The notes: a model not told the origin generated them from the letters alone. A stretch of 64,000 nucleotides of DNA from Thauera sp. 28 (GCF_000310145.2 NZ_AMXA01000004.1:124001-188000), one strand, 5' to 3'; positions 18,215 through 27,617 are shown, counted from the stretch's first letter. A program made the numbers and translations.

Positions 18215-18766
18215 ATGTCCGTCAAACGGGCCATCCTGAAGTTTCTTTCCAATGCGGAAGAGTACCTGTGCGAGACGCTGCTTGCGTTGTTCGTAGTGCT
18301 CCTGTTCGTCCAGATCCTGTTGCGCCAGTTCTTTCACTACTCGATCCCGTGGGGTGAGGAGGTGGCGACCTACATGTTCGTGTGGTTTGCCTATCTGGGC
18401 GCCGTCGTGGCCGCGAAGATGTCGGCGCACAACCGCGTGTCGTTCCACTTCCGCTTCTTTCCGCCCATCGTCAAGAAGGTCAGCGAGACCGTTGCCGACC
18501 TGCTCTGGGTGGGGTTCAACCTCTACTTCGTGTGGCTGAGCTACGACTTCGTCTTCAACCGCATGAACATGTTCTGGAAGTCGCAGACGACCGGCATTCC
18601 GATGAAGTACTTCTACATGATCCTGCCGATCGCATTCCTGCTGATGTCGATCCGCATCCTCTGGAACAACTACCTGAAGCTCTTCAGGGGTGTCGACCTG
18701 CTCGATCCCGAAGCAGAGGAGATCGAGAAGATCAAGCGCACGGCTGCGGCCGCCCCGAAGGCCTGA
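18215..18766 (+). CDS. tauL: TRAP transporter small permease, probable TauL
   Basis: Four-helix DctQ-type membrane subunit of 183 residues, with hydrophobic segments near residues 20-40, 50-68, 90-110 and 130-150. The PWGEEVATYMFVWFAYLGAV segment and following AKMSAHNRV are the conserved DctQ core. The charged C-terminus (DPEAEEIEKIKR) is cytoplasmic. CAGGGAGAGCC precedes ATG 18215. It is separated from tauK by 190 nt that contain the long stem-loop, and from tauM by 25 nt. Expected to work with TauM as the sodium-driven membrane unit. Confidence 0.87.
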   Translation: MSVKRAILKFLSNAEEYLCETLLALFVVLLFVQILLRQFFHYSIPWGEEVATYMFVWFAYLGAVVAAKMSAHNRVSFHFRFFPPIVKKVSETVADLLWVGFNLYFVWLSYDFVFNRMNMFWKSQTTGIPMKYFYMILPIAFLLMSIRILWNNYLKLFRGVDLLDPEAEEIEKIKRTAAAAPKA

Positions 18767-18791
18767 GGCGCGGGGGCCTGGAGATACAGCA

Positions 18792-20132
18792 ATGGAAGAA
18801 TATCTGGTACTGATCCTGTTCGGCGGCTTCTTCGCCCTGCTCCTGCTGGGCGCACCGATCACCGTGTCGCTTGCCGGCTCGGCGATGCTCGCCTTCCTGG
18901 TGCTCGAGAAGAATCCGATCGCCTTCGTACAGATTGCGTTTACATCGGTCGGCAGCTTCCCGCTCATGGCGCTGCCTGCGTTCGTGCTGGCCGGGGCGCT
19001 GATGGAGGCGGCGGGCATTTCAAAGCGCCTGGTAGATGTCGCCGAGACCATGGCCGGGCCGATCACCGGCGGCCTGGGGGCCGCAACGGTGCTGGCCTGC
19101 CTGTTCTTTGGCGCGATCTCGGGGTCGGGGCCCGCCACCACGGCGGCCGTCGGCATGCTGATGATCCCGGCGATGGCCAAGCGCCACTACGAGAAGAGCT
19201 ATGCCTCTGCAGTGACGGCTTCGGCGGGCGGCCTGGGCATCATCATCCCGCCCTCGATTCCGATGGTCATCTTCGGCATCTCCGCGCTCGGAATGGCACC
19301 GCCTGCCGAGGCGATCGCGAAGTTCGGCCAGTTCGACTCCGTATCCATCCCCAAGCTGTTCGTGGCCGGCGTCGTGCCCGGCCTGGTGATGGCCAGCAGC
19401 CTGCTTGTCATCAACTACCTGATCTCGAAGAAGCGCGGCTATCGGGGGCTCACCGAGAACTGGTCGGTCGGCGACATCGGTGCGGCGTTGCGCCGCGGCG
19501 TGTGGTCGCTGCTCGCGCCGGTGATCATCCTTGGCGGCATCTACACCGGCATGTTCACGCCGACCGAGTCGGCCATCGTGGCGATCTTCTACACCTTGTT
19601 CGTGGGCATCTTCCTGCACCGCGAACTGAAGTTCGCCGCGCTGCTGAACTCGCTGCGCACCACGACCTGGATCACCGGCCGCGTGCTGCTGATCCTGTTC
19701 GCCGCCACGGTGTTTGGCCGCCTGCTGGTCGAGCAGCAGATCCCGGCAACGGTCGCGGCATCGCTGCTCAGCCTGACCGACAACATGTACCTGATCTGGA
19801 CGATCCTGATCGTGTTCCTGCTCTTCATCGGCATGTTCATGGAGACGCTGGCGGCCATCATGATCCTGGTGCCGGTACTGCTGCCGGTGATGTACATGCT
19901 CGGCGCCGATCCCACCCATGTCGGCATCGTCCTCATCTGCGCGCTGTCGGTCGGCTTCATGACGCCGCCGCTGGGCGAGAACCTGTTCGTTGCCTCGGGT
20001 ATCGGTGGCTCGACGGTGGAGGAGATCGTTGCCCGCATCCATCCGTTCGTCATCGCGTCTGTGGTGGCGCTGTTCGTGATCGCCTTCTTCCCCGCGCTCT
20101 CCCTGTGGCTACCCAAGATGGTCGGCTACTGA
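18792..20132 (+). CDS. tauM: TRAP transporter large permease, probable TauM
   Basis: DctM-type membrane subunit of 446 residues with about twelve hydrophobic segments. Hallmarks are LMALPAFVLAGALMEAAGIS near residue 60, the FGAISGSGPATTAAVG loop near 105, GLGIIIPPSIPMVIFG near 145, GMFTPTESAIVAIFY near 250, and GFMTPPLGENLFVASGIG near 395. It shares the family pattern, not close identity, with the DctM at 1643. I chose ATG 18792 because it gives the standard MEEYLVLILFGGFF start; an upstream in-frame start would add part of the tauL reading region. It is the third gene of the putative taurine importer. Confidence 0.9.
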   Translation: MEEYLVLILFGGFFALLLLGAPITVSLAGSAMLAFLVLEKNPIAFVQIAFTSVGSFPLMALPAFVLAGALMEAAGISKRLVDVAETMAGPITGGLGAATVLACLFFGAISGSGPATTAAVGMLMIPAMAKRHYEKSYASAVTASAGGLGIIIPPSIPMVIFGISALGMAPPAEAIAKFGQFDSVSIPKLFVAGVVPGLVMASSLLVINYLISKKRGYRGLTENWSVGDIGAALRRGVWSLLAPVIILGGIYTGMFTPTESAIVAIFYTLFVGIFLHRELKFAALLNSLRTTTWITGRVLLILFAATVFGRLLVEQQIPATVAASLLSLTDNMYLIWTILIVFLLFIGMFMETLAAIMILVPVLLPVMYMLGADPTHVGIVLICALSVGFMTPPLGENLFVASGIGGSTVEEIVARIHPFVIASVVALFVIAFFPALSLWLPKMVGY

Positions 20133-20169
20133 GCGCGACCTCATCCTCATGCGTTTCAGGAGATCCCTC

Positions 20170-21048
20170 ATGAAAACCTTCGTCATCTTCCTGGGCGGTC
20201 TTGCGATTGGCGCGACGCTTGTCTTCGGCAGCCTGCCTCAATCCGCCGCTGCCGCGGAAGAGGAGGGGGCGGTCATCAAGACCGCGCTCGAGATGCGTGC
20301 AGAGGCCTTGCTTGCGATCGCCGTAAAGCACATCGAGGACAAGGGCGAGGCCGGCGTGCGCGACTTCGCGCGCCAGTCGGCCTTCGTGGATCGCGATCTG
20401 TACGCGTATGCGGTGCGCACCGATGGCGTGTTTCTGGCCAGCGGCGGCTCATCGGCCGCACTCGTCGGCGACAACGTCATCGACTACGCGGACTCGGAAG
20501 GCAAGCCATTCTTCCGCGAGATGATCGAGACGGCGCGCAGCGAAGGGCGGGGTCGGGTCGAATACCGCTGGTTCAACCCCGCCGACAGTCGTGGCGAGCC
20601 GAAGGTGACGCTGTTCCAGCGCGTTGGCGACGTGATCGTGGCGGTCGGCTATTACCCGCCGCGCGCAACGCCGGTGGAGGCCAAGGCGATGCTGCGTGAT
20701 GCGGTCAAGGCGTTGGCCGCTGACCGCGCAGCGACCCTGGCCGAGTTCCAGCATCTTGGGGGGCGCTTCATCCGCAACGACCTCTACGTGTTCGTCGTCG
20801 ATCTCGAAAGTGGTCTGTTCCTCGCCCACGGCGCCACACCCGCCCTGGTCGGGACCGATGCAATGCAGCTGCGCGACCCGCGCGGAGAATTGATCGTGCT
20901 GCAGATGGCCCAGATCGCCAAGGACGATGGCGCAGGCGAGTACGACTACTTCTGGCGCAATCCCACCACCGGCCGGATCGAAAGCAAGCACACCTTCTTC
21001 CGTACCCACAACGGCATGTTGATCGGGGTGGGCAGTTACAACCGTTGA
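20170..21048 (+). CDS. Secreted protein with two Cache-type sensor domains
   Basis: A 292-residue exported protein with signal peptide (MKTFVIFLGGLAIGATLVF, cleavage near AAAA at about 30). The mature part holds two copies of a soluble Cache-like domain. LYAYAVRTDGVFLASGG and later VIVAVGYY in the first copy correspond to LYVFVVDLESGLFLAHG and MLIGVGSY in the second. Cache domains bind small ligands in the periplasm, usually as part of receptors, but no membrane or output domain follows here. It sits 37 nt after tauM, so it may be an accessory binding protein of the transporter. AGGAGA sits 7 nt before ATG 20170; the in-frame ATG at 20149 lacks a site. Confidence 0.8.
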   Translation: MKTFVIFLGGLAIGATLVFGSLPQSAAAAEEEGAVIKTALEMRAEALLAIAVKHIEDKGEAGVRDFARQSAFVDRDLYAYAVRTDGVFLASGGSSAALVGDNVIDYADSEGKPFFREMIETARSEGRGRVEYRWFNPADSRGEPKVTLFQRVGDVIVAVGYYPPRATPVEAKAMLRDAVKALAADRAATLAEFQHLGGRFIRNDLYVFVVDLESGLFLAHGATPALVGTDAMQLRDPRGELIVLQMAQIAKDDGAGEYDYFWRNPTTGRIESKHTFFRTHNGMLIGVGSYNR

Positions 21049-21078
21049 GGCCAGCGCAGCACGGCGTCGGGGGGAGGT

Positions 21079-21987
21079 TTACAACAGGCCATGGTCTGCG
21101 TTCCGTGGCAGGGTCTGCAGGAAGTCGGCGAAGTGTGTCAGCGCCGGGCGCATATCGTCTTCCCTCCATGCGGCGACGGTGATGATGGTGTCGTCGACGC
21201 CCGTCAGCGGGCGGAGCGCAACGTCGCTGCGGATGTAGTTCGCGGTGCATTCGAGGTGGATAGTGACGCCGATGTTCGCGCTGATCAGGCCGAACATTCC
21301 TTCGGTGTTGTAGACCTCCTGCACGATCCTGGGCGCGAAGCCGGCCTTTAAACACAGCGCGTCGAGATGGCGGCGGAAGTGGCGCCAGCGCGCCATAACG
21401 CCGACGATAAATCCTTCGCCAGCTAGTTCGCTGATGTCCACCGTGGCTTGACGGGCCAGCGGGTGCGCCGCGGGCAGCACGGCGACGTAGCGATCATGCT
21501 GCACTGGGATGAGCGCCAAGTTGGCGCCGGCCACAGGGCTGGTGACGAAGGCGACGTCGATCTTGCGAATCGCCAGATCCTCGAGCTGCTGGTGTGTCGA
21601 GCCGTAGGTCAGTTCAATGTCGATCTCGGGGTATTTGCGGCGGAAGCCGTCCAGGATGCGCGGCAGCACCCCGGAGATGGCGAAGTCGGTATAGCCGATC
21701 GACAGCGTCCCGAGCTCGCCGCGCTGCGCCTTGCGCGCCTGGCGCACCGTCTCATCCAGATCTTCCATCAAGTCCTGGCAGCCCTTCAGAAACACGGTGC
21801 CGGCTGGGGTCAATTCCACTCTTCGGTTGTTGCGTTTGAACAGGCTGACGCCGAGTTGGTGCTCCAGTAATTGGATGCCACGGCTCAGAGCCGGCTGAGC
21901 CAGTGCGAGGTGTTCTGCTGCGCGCCGGAAGTTCAATGTGTCGGCGACGGCCAGGAACTGGCGGATCTGGCGAAGTTCGATCTTCAT
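21079..21987 (-). CDS. LysR-type transcriptional regulator
   Basis: A 302-residue LysR regulator. The N-terminal winged helix spans residues 1-60, with LRQIRQFLAVADTLNFRRAA and the recognition segment LAQPALSRGIQLLEHQLGV; the effector domain spans about 90-300. ATG 21987 gives the standard MKIELRQIRQF start. It is divergent from gltS, amidohydrolase and cobW genes, so it most likely controls them, and a TTGT-N8-ACAA palindrome lies between. The effector is unknown; glutamate or an N-substituted amino acid would fit the neighbours. It is convergent with the Cache gene of the taurine region. Confidence 0.9.
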   Translation of the reverse strand: MKIELRQIRQFLAVADTLNFRRAAEHLALAQPALSRGIQLLEHQLGVSLFKRNNRRVELTPAGTVFLKGCQDLMEDLDETVRQARKAQRGELGTLSIGYTDFAISGVLPRILDGFRRKYPEIDIELTYGSTHQQLEDLAIRKIDVAFVTSPVAGANLALIPVQHDRYVAVLPAAHPLARQATVDISELAGEGFIVGVMARWRHFRRHLDALCLKAGFAPRIVQEVYNTEGMFGLISANIGVTIHLECTANYIRSDVALRPLTGVDDTIITVAAWREDDMRPALTHFADFLQTLPRNADHGLL

Positions 21988-22024
21988 TGATGCTTTCCTG
22001 GTATCACCGATTAATGAAACGGTA

Positions 22025-22040
22025 TTGTACAAGTTAACAA
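22025..22040. promoter_or_regulatory. Candidate LysR operator (TTGT-N8-ACAA)
   Basis: TTGT (22025-22028) and ACAA (22037-22040) form a 16-bp dyad between the divergent LysR and gltS genes, 38 bp from the LysR start. It resembles the T-N11-A class of LysR boxes in an AT-rich stretch. Confidence 0.4.
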
Positions 22041-22163
22041 CGGCTGTCTTATTGTTTCCTTATCACCCCATCAGCAGGGTGAATGCTGCGGGTAGGCGCG
22101 GTATTGCGCTCCTCGCGATGGATAACCAGGGACCAAGGTCCCGGAGAGAGACGGAACCCCATA

Positions 22164-23579
22164 ATGGAAAGTACTTTTCACGGCATCGTCGCCTTCGCGC
22201 TGCTTGCGGCCATGCTGCTGCTGGGCAGCCTGCTCAGATACCGCATCGCCGCTTTGCGTAATTCGCTCGTTCCCGCCAGCATCATCGGCGGCATCATTGG
22301 CTTCGCGCTACTGTCCTCCGGCCTGATTCCGGGCTTCACTGCGGCCGACTTCACGTCGCTGACCTTTCACTTCTTCACGCTGAGCTTCATGTCCCTGTGC
22401 CTTACCGGCGGCAGCGACAACAAGGCCTTGTCGGGCGGCAGCATTGTCGTCGGCGGACTGTGGCTGACGTTGATCTGGACGATCAGCCTCGGCCTGCAGG
22501 GCGTGCTCGGCTACGGGGTTGTCGTCGCCTACGACGGCGTCACCGGAGCCGACGTCAGTGCGTTCCTCGGCGCGCTCGTCACTCACGGCTTCACCCAAGG
22601 GCCAGGCCAGGCATTAACCTATGGCGGCTTGTGGGAGCGCGAGTTCGGCATCGCCAACGCGACCCAGGTCGGCCTGATCTACGCCTCGCTGGGCTTTCTG
22701 GTCGCTTTCGCGGTCGGCGTGCCGATGGCGCGCTGGATCATCCGCAAAGGCCTGAACGCGAATAAAGCCTCGCGTATCGACGGCGAATTCCTCGCCGGGT
22801 TTTATGCGCCGAAGCGGCAACCGGAGGCTGGGCGCATGGTGTCCCACCCCGCCAACCTCGATTCGCTCGCCTTTCACATCTGCCTGCTCGGCGTCGCCTA
22901 CGTCCTGACCCATGTGTGGCTGCTGTCGGTGCGCGACTTTGCTGCCGGTTTCACGCCCTGGGGCATGAACCTCGGGGTATTGTTCAGCCACAACATGTTC
23001 TTCCTGCATGGCCTCGTCGTCTGCGTGCTGATGCGTTCAGTGATCGACAAGGCGGGACTCGCCGTCTATGTCAACGATGAGACGCTGAAGCGCATTACCG
23101 GCGGCTCGGTGGACTTCATGGTCGTCGGCACCCTGATGAGCATCGAGTTCGCCGTGCTTGGTGCGCTGCTGACGCCGATCCTGCTGGTGTCTGTGGTGAT
23201 CACGGTGTCGACGCTGGCCGGCTGCCTGCTGATGGGGCGCCTGAGCGGCAAGCTTGGCTACGAGCGCGCGGTGACGATCTTCGGTTGCTGCTGCGGATCG
23301 ACAGGCAGCGGCTTGCTGCTGCTGCGCATCGTCGATGCCGATTTCAGTACATCGGTGGCAAAGGAACTTGCCTTCTACAACATCGCGATTGTCGTCGCCA
23401 CCTTCCATATCCTGTTCATCTTCGCCCCGATTGCGCCGTCTCTCAGTGTCGGCACCTACGTCGCGATCTTCGGCGGCACTGCTCTTGCTGCGCTCGTTGC
23501 CGTGCCGTTCCTGATGAGGCGGACACGGGCGCTGGGGAGCTTGCCGGCTGCGGCGCTCGTGCCGGAGGCTCCGAAATGA
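22164..23579 (+). CDS. gltS: GltS-family sodium/glutamate symporter
   Basis: An inner-membrane carrier of 471 residues with many hydrophobic segments, in the glutamate:Na+ symporter family. Family features are LVPASIIGGIIGFALLS near residue 35, the conserved ALVTHGFTQGPGQAL loop (about 135-150), LMSIEFAVLGALLTPILLVS near 330, and FGCCCGSTGSGLLLLRIVD near 375. GltS is known for glutamate, but family members may take related acids. It is the first gene of a unit with an amidohydrolase (ATGA overlap) and a CobW GTPase, and is divergent from a LysR regulator. The start at 22164 is inferred from the MESTFHGIVAF N-terminus; an upstream in-frame start at 22083 is less likely. Confidence 0.88.
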   Translation: MESTFHGIVAFALLAAMLLLGSLLRYRIAALRNSLVPASIIGGIIGFALLSSGLIPGFTAADFTSLTFHFFTLSFMSLCLTGGSDNKALSGGSIVVGGLWLTLIWTISLGLQGVLGYGVVVAYDGVTGADVSAFLGALVTHGFTQGPGQALTYGGLWEREFGIANATQVGLIYASLGFLVAFAVGVPMARWIIRKGLNANKASRIDGEFLAGFYAPKRQPEAGRMVSHPANLDSLAFHICLLGVAYVLTHVWLLSVRDFAAGFTPWGMNLGVLFSHNMFFLHGLVVCVLMRSVIDKAGLAVYVNDETLKRITGGSVDFMVVGTLMSIEFAVLGALLTPILLVSVVITVSTLAGCLLMGRLSGKLGYERAVTIFGCCCGSTGSGLLLLRIVDADFSTSVAKELAFYNIAIVVATFHILFIFAPIAPSLSVGTYVAIFGGTALAALVAVPFLMRRTRALGSLPAAALVPEAPK

Positions 23580-25201
23580 GCATCAGGATCTTTTCCGCCC
23601 GACGCATCGTGACGATGGACCCATCGCTACCCGAAGCCACCCATGTCGCGGTCCGGGGAGGCAAGGTCCTTGGCGTCGGCCCGCTCGAGGAACTTCATGA
23701 CTTGGGGGACTACGAACTCGACGAGCGCTTCGCTGACAAGGTGATCTTGCCTGGCTTCGTCGAAGGGCACAGCCATGCGCTCGAGGGGGCGATCTGGAAA
23801 TACCTCTACCTCGGCTATTTTCCGCGTACCGATCCGACGGGCCGGTTGTGGGAGGGAGTGAAATCCCTGGCGCAGATGCAGCAGCGTCTGCGCCAGGCGG
23901 CGGCGGCGCTGCCGGCCGGCGAGCCGCTGGTCGCCTGGGGCTTCGATCCGGTGTACTTCGACGGTGTGCGCCTGGACAAGCGCGCGCTTGACGAGGCGGT
24001 CGGCGAGCGCCCGGTAGTCGTCTTCCATGCCAGCCTGCATGTGCTTTCGGTCAACAGCACGATGCTGCGCTTGTCCGGCCTCGATCGCCACGCCGGCGTC
24101 GAGGGCATCATGCTCGGCGCGGACGGCTGCCCGAATGGCGAGTTGCAGGAGATGGCGGCGATGCACGGCATCTTCGAGGCGCTCGGCCGCAATCTGTTCG
24201 AGGAAGTGTCGAGTGTCGATGCGTTGCGCGCCTATGGCGCGGTGGCGCGCAGAGCCGGGGTCACGACCATCACCGACCTCTACAACCCGCTCACGGATCC
24301 CGGTATCGCTGCGCTGCGCGAAGTGGCCGCCGCCGACGATTACCCGGTGCGCCTGGTGCCGGCGATGAGTGCCCTGGCCTGGCCTGCGGAGCAGGGTATC
24401 GCGCGCCTGCAGGCCTGCTCAGAGTGGTCCACCGAGCGCCTCCACTTCGGCCTCGTCAAGCTGATGACCGACGGTTCGATCCAGGGCTACACCGCGCGAA
24501 TGAAGTGGCCCGGCTATCATGACGGTCATCCGAACGGGATGTGGAATGCGCCGCCCGAGGCACTGCAGCAGTTCGTGCTCGACTACCATCAGGCGGGGCT
24601 GCAACTGCACATCCACACCAACGGCGACGAGGCCGTGGACCTCATGCTCGATGCCATCGAGGAGGCCCTCACGCTGTGGCCGCGGCCGGACCACCGCCAC
24701 ACGCTGCAGCATTGCCAGTTCATCAGCCAGGCACAGTTGCGGCGCGCGGCGAAGCTGGGTGTGTGCCTGAACATGTTCGCCAACCACATCTATTACTGGG
24801 GCGACATCCATCGCGAGCGCACGCTTGGCTACGCGCGCTCCCGGCGGCTGGAGCCGCTCGCCTCGGCGCTGCGTCTGGGCATTCCGACAGCGATCCACTC
24901 CGATGCGCCGGTGACCCCGCTCGGCCCCTTGTTTACCGCCTGGTGCGCGGTCGAGCGGCGTACCGCGAGCGGTGCCGAGTTGGGTACGCACGAGCGCCTG
25001 AGTGTTGCGCAGGCGCTGCACACGATCACGCTAGGCGCAGCCTACACCCTGCGCCTCGACCACCTCGTCGGTAGCCTGGAGGTGGGCAAGTATGCCGACA
25101 TGGTCGTGCTTGACGAGGATCCGTTCGAGGTCGCGCCGGACCGCTTGCGAGCGATCCGCATCGCTGCCACCGTACTCGGGGGGCGGGTGCATGAGAACTG
25201 A
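23576..25201 (+). CDS. YtcJ-like metal-dependent amidohydrolase (Amidohydro_3)
   Basis: A cytoplasmic hydrolase of 541 residues in the metal-dependent amidohydrolase superfamily. The first metal ligands are in PGFVEGHSHALEG (HxH, near residue 65). Later ligands are in LQLHIHTNGDEAVD (about 345) and HRHTLQHCQF (about 375), and the catalytic aspartate is in IPTAIHSDAPVTPLG (about 445). The C-terminal LGAAYTLRLDHLVGSLEVGK closes the small beta domain typical of the family. The start codon overlaps the gltS stop (ATGA) with GGAGG upstream, so transport and hydrolysis are coupled. Substrate unknown; an amide or imide of an acidic amino acid is a guess from GltS. Confidence 0.85.
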   Translation: MSIRIFSARRIVTMDPSLPEATHVAVRGGKVLGVGPLEELHDLGDYELDERFADKVILPGFVEGHSHALEGAIWKYLYLGYFPRTDPTGRLWEGVKSLAQMQQRLRQAAAALPAGEPLVAWGFDPVYFDGVRLDKRALDEAVGERPVVVFHASLHVLSVNSTMLRLSGLDRHAGVEGIMLGADGCPNGELQEMAAMHGIFEALGRNLFEEVSSVDALRAYGAVARRAGVTTITDLYNPLTDPGIAALREVAAADDYPVRLVPAMSALAWPAEQGIARLQACSEWSTERLHFGLVKLMTDGSIQGYTARMKWPGYHDGHPNGMWNAPPEALQQFVLDYHQAGLQLHIHTNGDEAVDLMLDAIEEALTLWPRPDHRHTLQHCQFISQAQLRRAAKLGVCLNMFANHIYYWGDIHRERTLGYARSRRLEPLASALRLGIPTAIHSDAPVTPLGPLFTAWCAVERRTASGAELGTHERLSVAQALHTITLGAAYTLRLDHLVGSLEVGKYADMVVLDEDPFEVAPDRLRAIRIAATVLGGRVHEN

Positions 25202-26093
25202 GTCGATCCCGGTGACGCTGCTGACCGGCTTCCTCGGCGCTGGCAAGACCACGTATCTCAATGCCTGCCTGCAAAGCGGCATCCCGGCGGGCAGCCTGAT
25301 CCTGGTCAACGATTTCGGCGAGCTCAACATCGATGCCGAACTGATCGAGTACCGCGACGAGCAGATCCTGCGCCTGAGCAACGGCTGCATCTGCTGCACT
25401 CTCGGTGGCAGCCTCGCCGAACAGCTTGCGCAGATTCTGCGTCTGGACCCCTCGCCGGCTGCGCTTTATATCGAAGCGAGCGGCATCGCCAATCCGGCGC
25501 GCATCGTCGACACGGTGACGGTGTCGACGCGGCTGCGGCTGACTGAGGTGGTCTGCCTCGTCGACGCCAGCCAGGCGGGTCGCCATGCGCGCGATTCGCT
25601 CTGCGCAGATGTCTGGCGGCGGCAGATTGTCGCCGCCGATCGGCTCGTCATTAACCGCATCGGCGCGGACGAGCCCTTGCCGCCTGCGCTCGCCCAAGTG
25701 CTCGGCGACACCTCGGCGGTGATAGAGCGCCATCCGTCTGCATCCGCTCCAGCGGCCGCTGCAGCGCCGCCATGGAAGGCACGGCCGGCAGGCGCGGACG
25801 GGTTGCCGCAGCGGCAGCGCTGGCAGCAGAGTAGCTTCAGCTACGATGCCCCGATCGACGGCGGGCGGCTGGAGAGCCTGTTCCAGGATTACGCCGACGT
25901 GCTCGTACGGGCGAAGGGCATCGTGCAGCGCGCCGGCTGCAGAGGCAGCGAGGTGCTTCAGTGGAGTGGCCGAGCGCTGAGCTGGGCGCCGGCCGTCCGC
26001 TCATCAGTGAGCGGCCAACTCGTCTGCATAGGCAGGGGTGGCGAGCGCTTTGAGGAACTGTCCGGCGCTCTCCATCGCCTCGGTCGGCGCTGA
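25191..26093 (+). CDS. CobW/COG0523-family GTPase (metallochaperone)
   Basis: A G3E-family P-loop GTPase of 300 residues. Walker A reads GFLGAGKTT (about residues 13-21). The family metal-binding motif NGCICC lies near 63-68 and the C-terminal CobW_C domain covers about 215-295. The usual G4 NKxD motif is altered to NRIG, so nucleotide choice may differ. Proteins of this family insert or deliver zinc, cobalt or other metals. The start overlaps the amidohydrolase end by 11 nt, which suggests it loads the metal of that enzyme. ATG 25191 places Walker A at its standard distance from the N-terminus. Confidence 0.86.
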   Translation: MRTESIPVTLLTGFLGAGKTTYLNACLQSGIPAGSLILVNDFGELNIDAELIEYRDEQILRLSNGCICCTLGGSLAEQLAQILRLDPSPAALYIEASGIANPARIVDTVTVSTRLRLTEVVCLVDASQAGRHARDSLCADVWRRQIVAADRLVINRIGADEPLPPALAQVLGDTSAVIERHPSASAPAAAAAPPWKARPAGADGLPQRQRWQQSSFSYDAPIDGGRLESLFQDYADVLVRAKGIVQRAGCRGSEVLQWSGRALSWAPAVRSSVSGQLVCIGRGGERFEELSGALHRLGRR

Positions 26094-26149
26094 AAAGGTG
26101 GGCTGCAGCACCACAGTCTGCAGGCTTCCAGGGAGGCAGGGCCTCCCGT

Positions 26150-27598
26150 TCAGCGCAGCTGCGCCCCCGCCAGCTCCCCCAGCGTCATCAGCGCGTGCAC
26201 GTGGCGGTCGCTGAAGGGGTAGCAGCCCGACAGGCGCAGGTGGCGGGTGTAGCGGCCCGACGGCGAGTACAGCTTGCCGGGCGTCATGCCGATGCCGCGG
26301 CGCAGGGCGAGGTCGAACAGGCGGTTGGTGTCGCAGCCCTCGGGCAGCTCCACCCACACCAGGAAGCCGCCGCTGGGCTGGGTGGCGCGCGTGCCGGCGG
26401 GAAAGGCGTCGTGGATCAGGCCGCGCAGGCGCTCGGTCTGCGCGGCATAGGTGCGGCGCAGACGGCGGATGTGCTGGGCGTAGCCGCCGCTCTCGAGGAA
26501 GCGCCCGATGGCCTCGCCCAGCAGGGCGGGCTGGGCCACCGACGAGCAGAACTTGAGCTCGGCCAGCTCGCGGCCGAAGCGTCCGCCTTCCATCCAGCCC
26601 ACGCGCATGCCGGGCGCCAGCGTCTTGGTGTAGGACGCGCACACGATGATCCAGCCGTCGCGGTCGAAGGCCTTCGCGGTCGGCTGCAGCGGCGTGCTGA
26701 ACTGCAGCTCGGCGTAGAGCGCGTCCTCGATCACCGGCACCTTGTAGGTGCGCGCCAGGTTGGCGAGCTGGCGCTTGTTGGCCGGGCTCATGCTGGTGCC
26801 CAGCGGGTTGTGCACGGTGGGCATGGTCACCACCACCTTCAATCGTCCTTCCGAAAGCAGCAATTCCAGCGCGTCGAGCGACAGTCCGCCCTCGGGATGG
26901 GTGGGGATCTCGATCGCCTTGAGGCCCAGGCGGTCGAGCAGTGGGATCAGGTTGAAATAGGTCGGCGACTCCAGGCCCACCGTGTCGCCTGCCCGGGTGG
27001 TGGCGTGCAGCGCCAGCTGCAGGGCTTCCATGCAGCCGTTGGTGAGCAGGATGGCGTCGGGCTGCAGCTGCATGCCGAGCTCGGTGGCGTGGCGGCAGAT
27101 CTCGCGCCGCAGCAACAGCGGGCCCGGTGGCAGCGAATAGTCGGTGAGCAGCTCGGGGTGGCGGCGGGTGAGGTCGGCGACGATGCGGCCCAGCTTCTCG
27201 CCGGGATAGAAGTCGCTGCCCTTGGGGCAGGCGAGCGACAGGTCGATGGTGTCGGGGCGGGTCTGTGCGGCGAGCACGCTGGCGATCCGGCTCAGCACCG
27301 TGCTTTCGGCGGCGATCGCCGAGCTCGGCTCGGCGGCGGCGGCCTGCGGGGCGGGCGGTACGGCAAGCTGCGAGCGCACGAAGTAGCCTGATTGCGGACG
27401 CGCGTCGACCAGTCCGTTGGCCTCGAGCTGGCGGTAGGCGGCCAGTACCGTGTTGATGCTGATGCCGCGGCTGTTTGCCGCCTCGCGCACCGAAGGCAGG
27501 CGGGCGCCAGCGACCAGGCGGCCGTCACGAATCGCTTCGCGCAACTCTTCGGTCAGCGTCTGATAGAGCGGGGCGGCAATGGCGACGGGAGGGGGCAC
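26150..27598 (-). CDS. MocR-type regulator (GntR/aminotransferase fusion)
   Basis: A 482-residue fusion of a GntR winged helix (about 10-75, with LPSVREAANSRGISINTVLA) and a PLP fold-type I domain. The PLP domain shows PVIEDALYAELQF and the Schiff-base lysine in SYTKTLAPGMRVGW. It starts with GTG at 27598, with AAAGGA about 10 nt upstream; no ATG is available in the conserved region. It is divergent from a LysE-family exporter, so it probably controls that gene and itself through three GGTTACAG sites in the intergenic region. The effector may be an amino acid that forms an aldimine with PLP. Distinct from the TauR-like protein at 13330. Confidence 0.87.
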   Translation of the reverse strand: MPPPVAIAAPLYQTLTEELREAIRDGRLVAGARLPSVREAANSRGISINTVLAAYRQLEANGLVDARPQSGYFVRSQLAVPPAPQAAAAEPSSAIAAESTVLSRIASVLAAQTRPDTIDLSLACPKGSDFYPGEKLGRIVADLTRRHPELLTDYSLPPGPLLLRREICRHATELGMQLQPDAILLTNGCMEALQLALHATTRAGDTVGLESPTYFNLIPLLDRLGLKAIEIPTHPEGGLSLDALELLLSEGRLKVVVTMPTVHNPLGTSMSPANKRQLANLARTYKVPVIEDALYAELQFSTPLQPTAKAFDRDGWIIVCASYTKTLAPGMRVGWMEGGRFGRELAELKFCSSVAQPALLGEAIGRFLESGGYAQHIRRLRRTYAAQTERLRGLIHDAFPAGTRATQPSGGFLVWVELPEGCDTNRLFDLALRRGIGMTPGKLYSPSGRYTRHLRLSGCYPFSDRHVHALMTLGELAGAQLR

Positions 27599-27617
27599 AG
27601 TAGGTTGGTCCTTTGAT

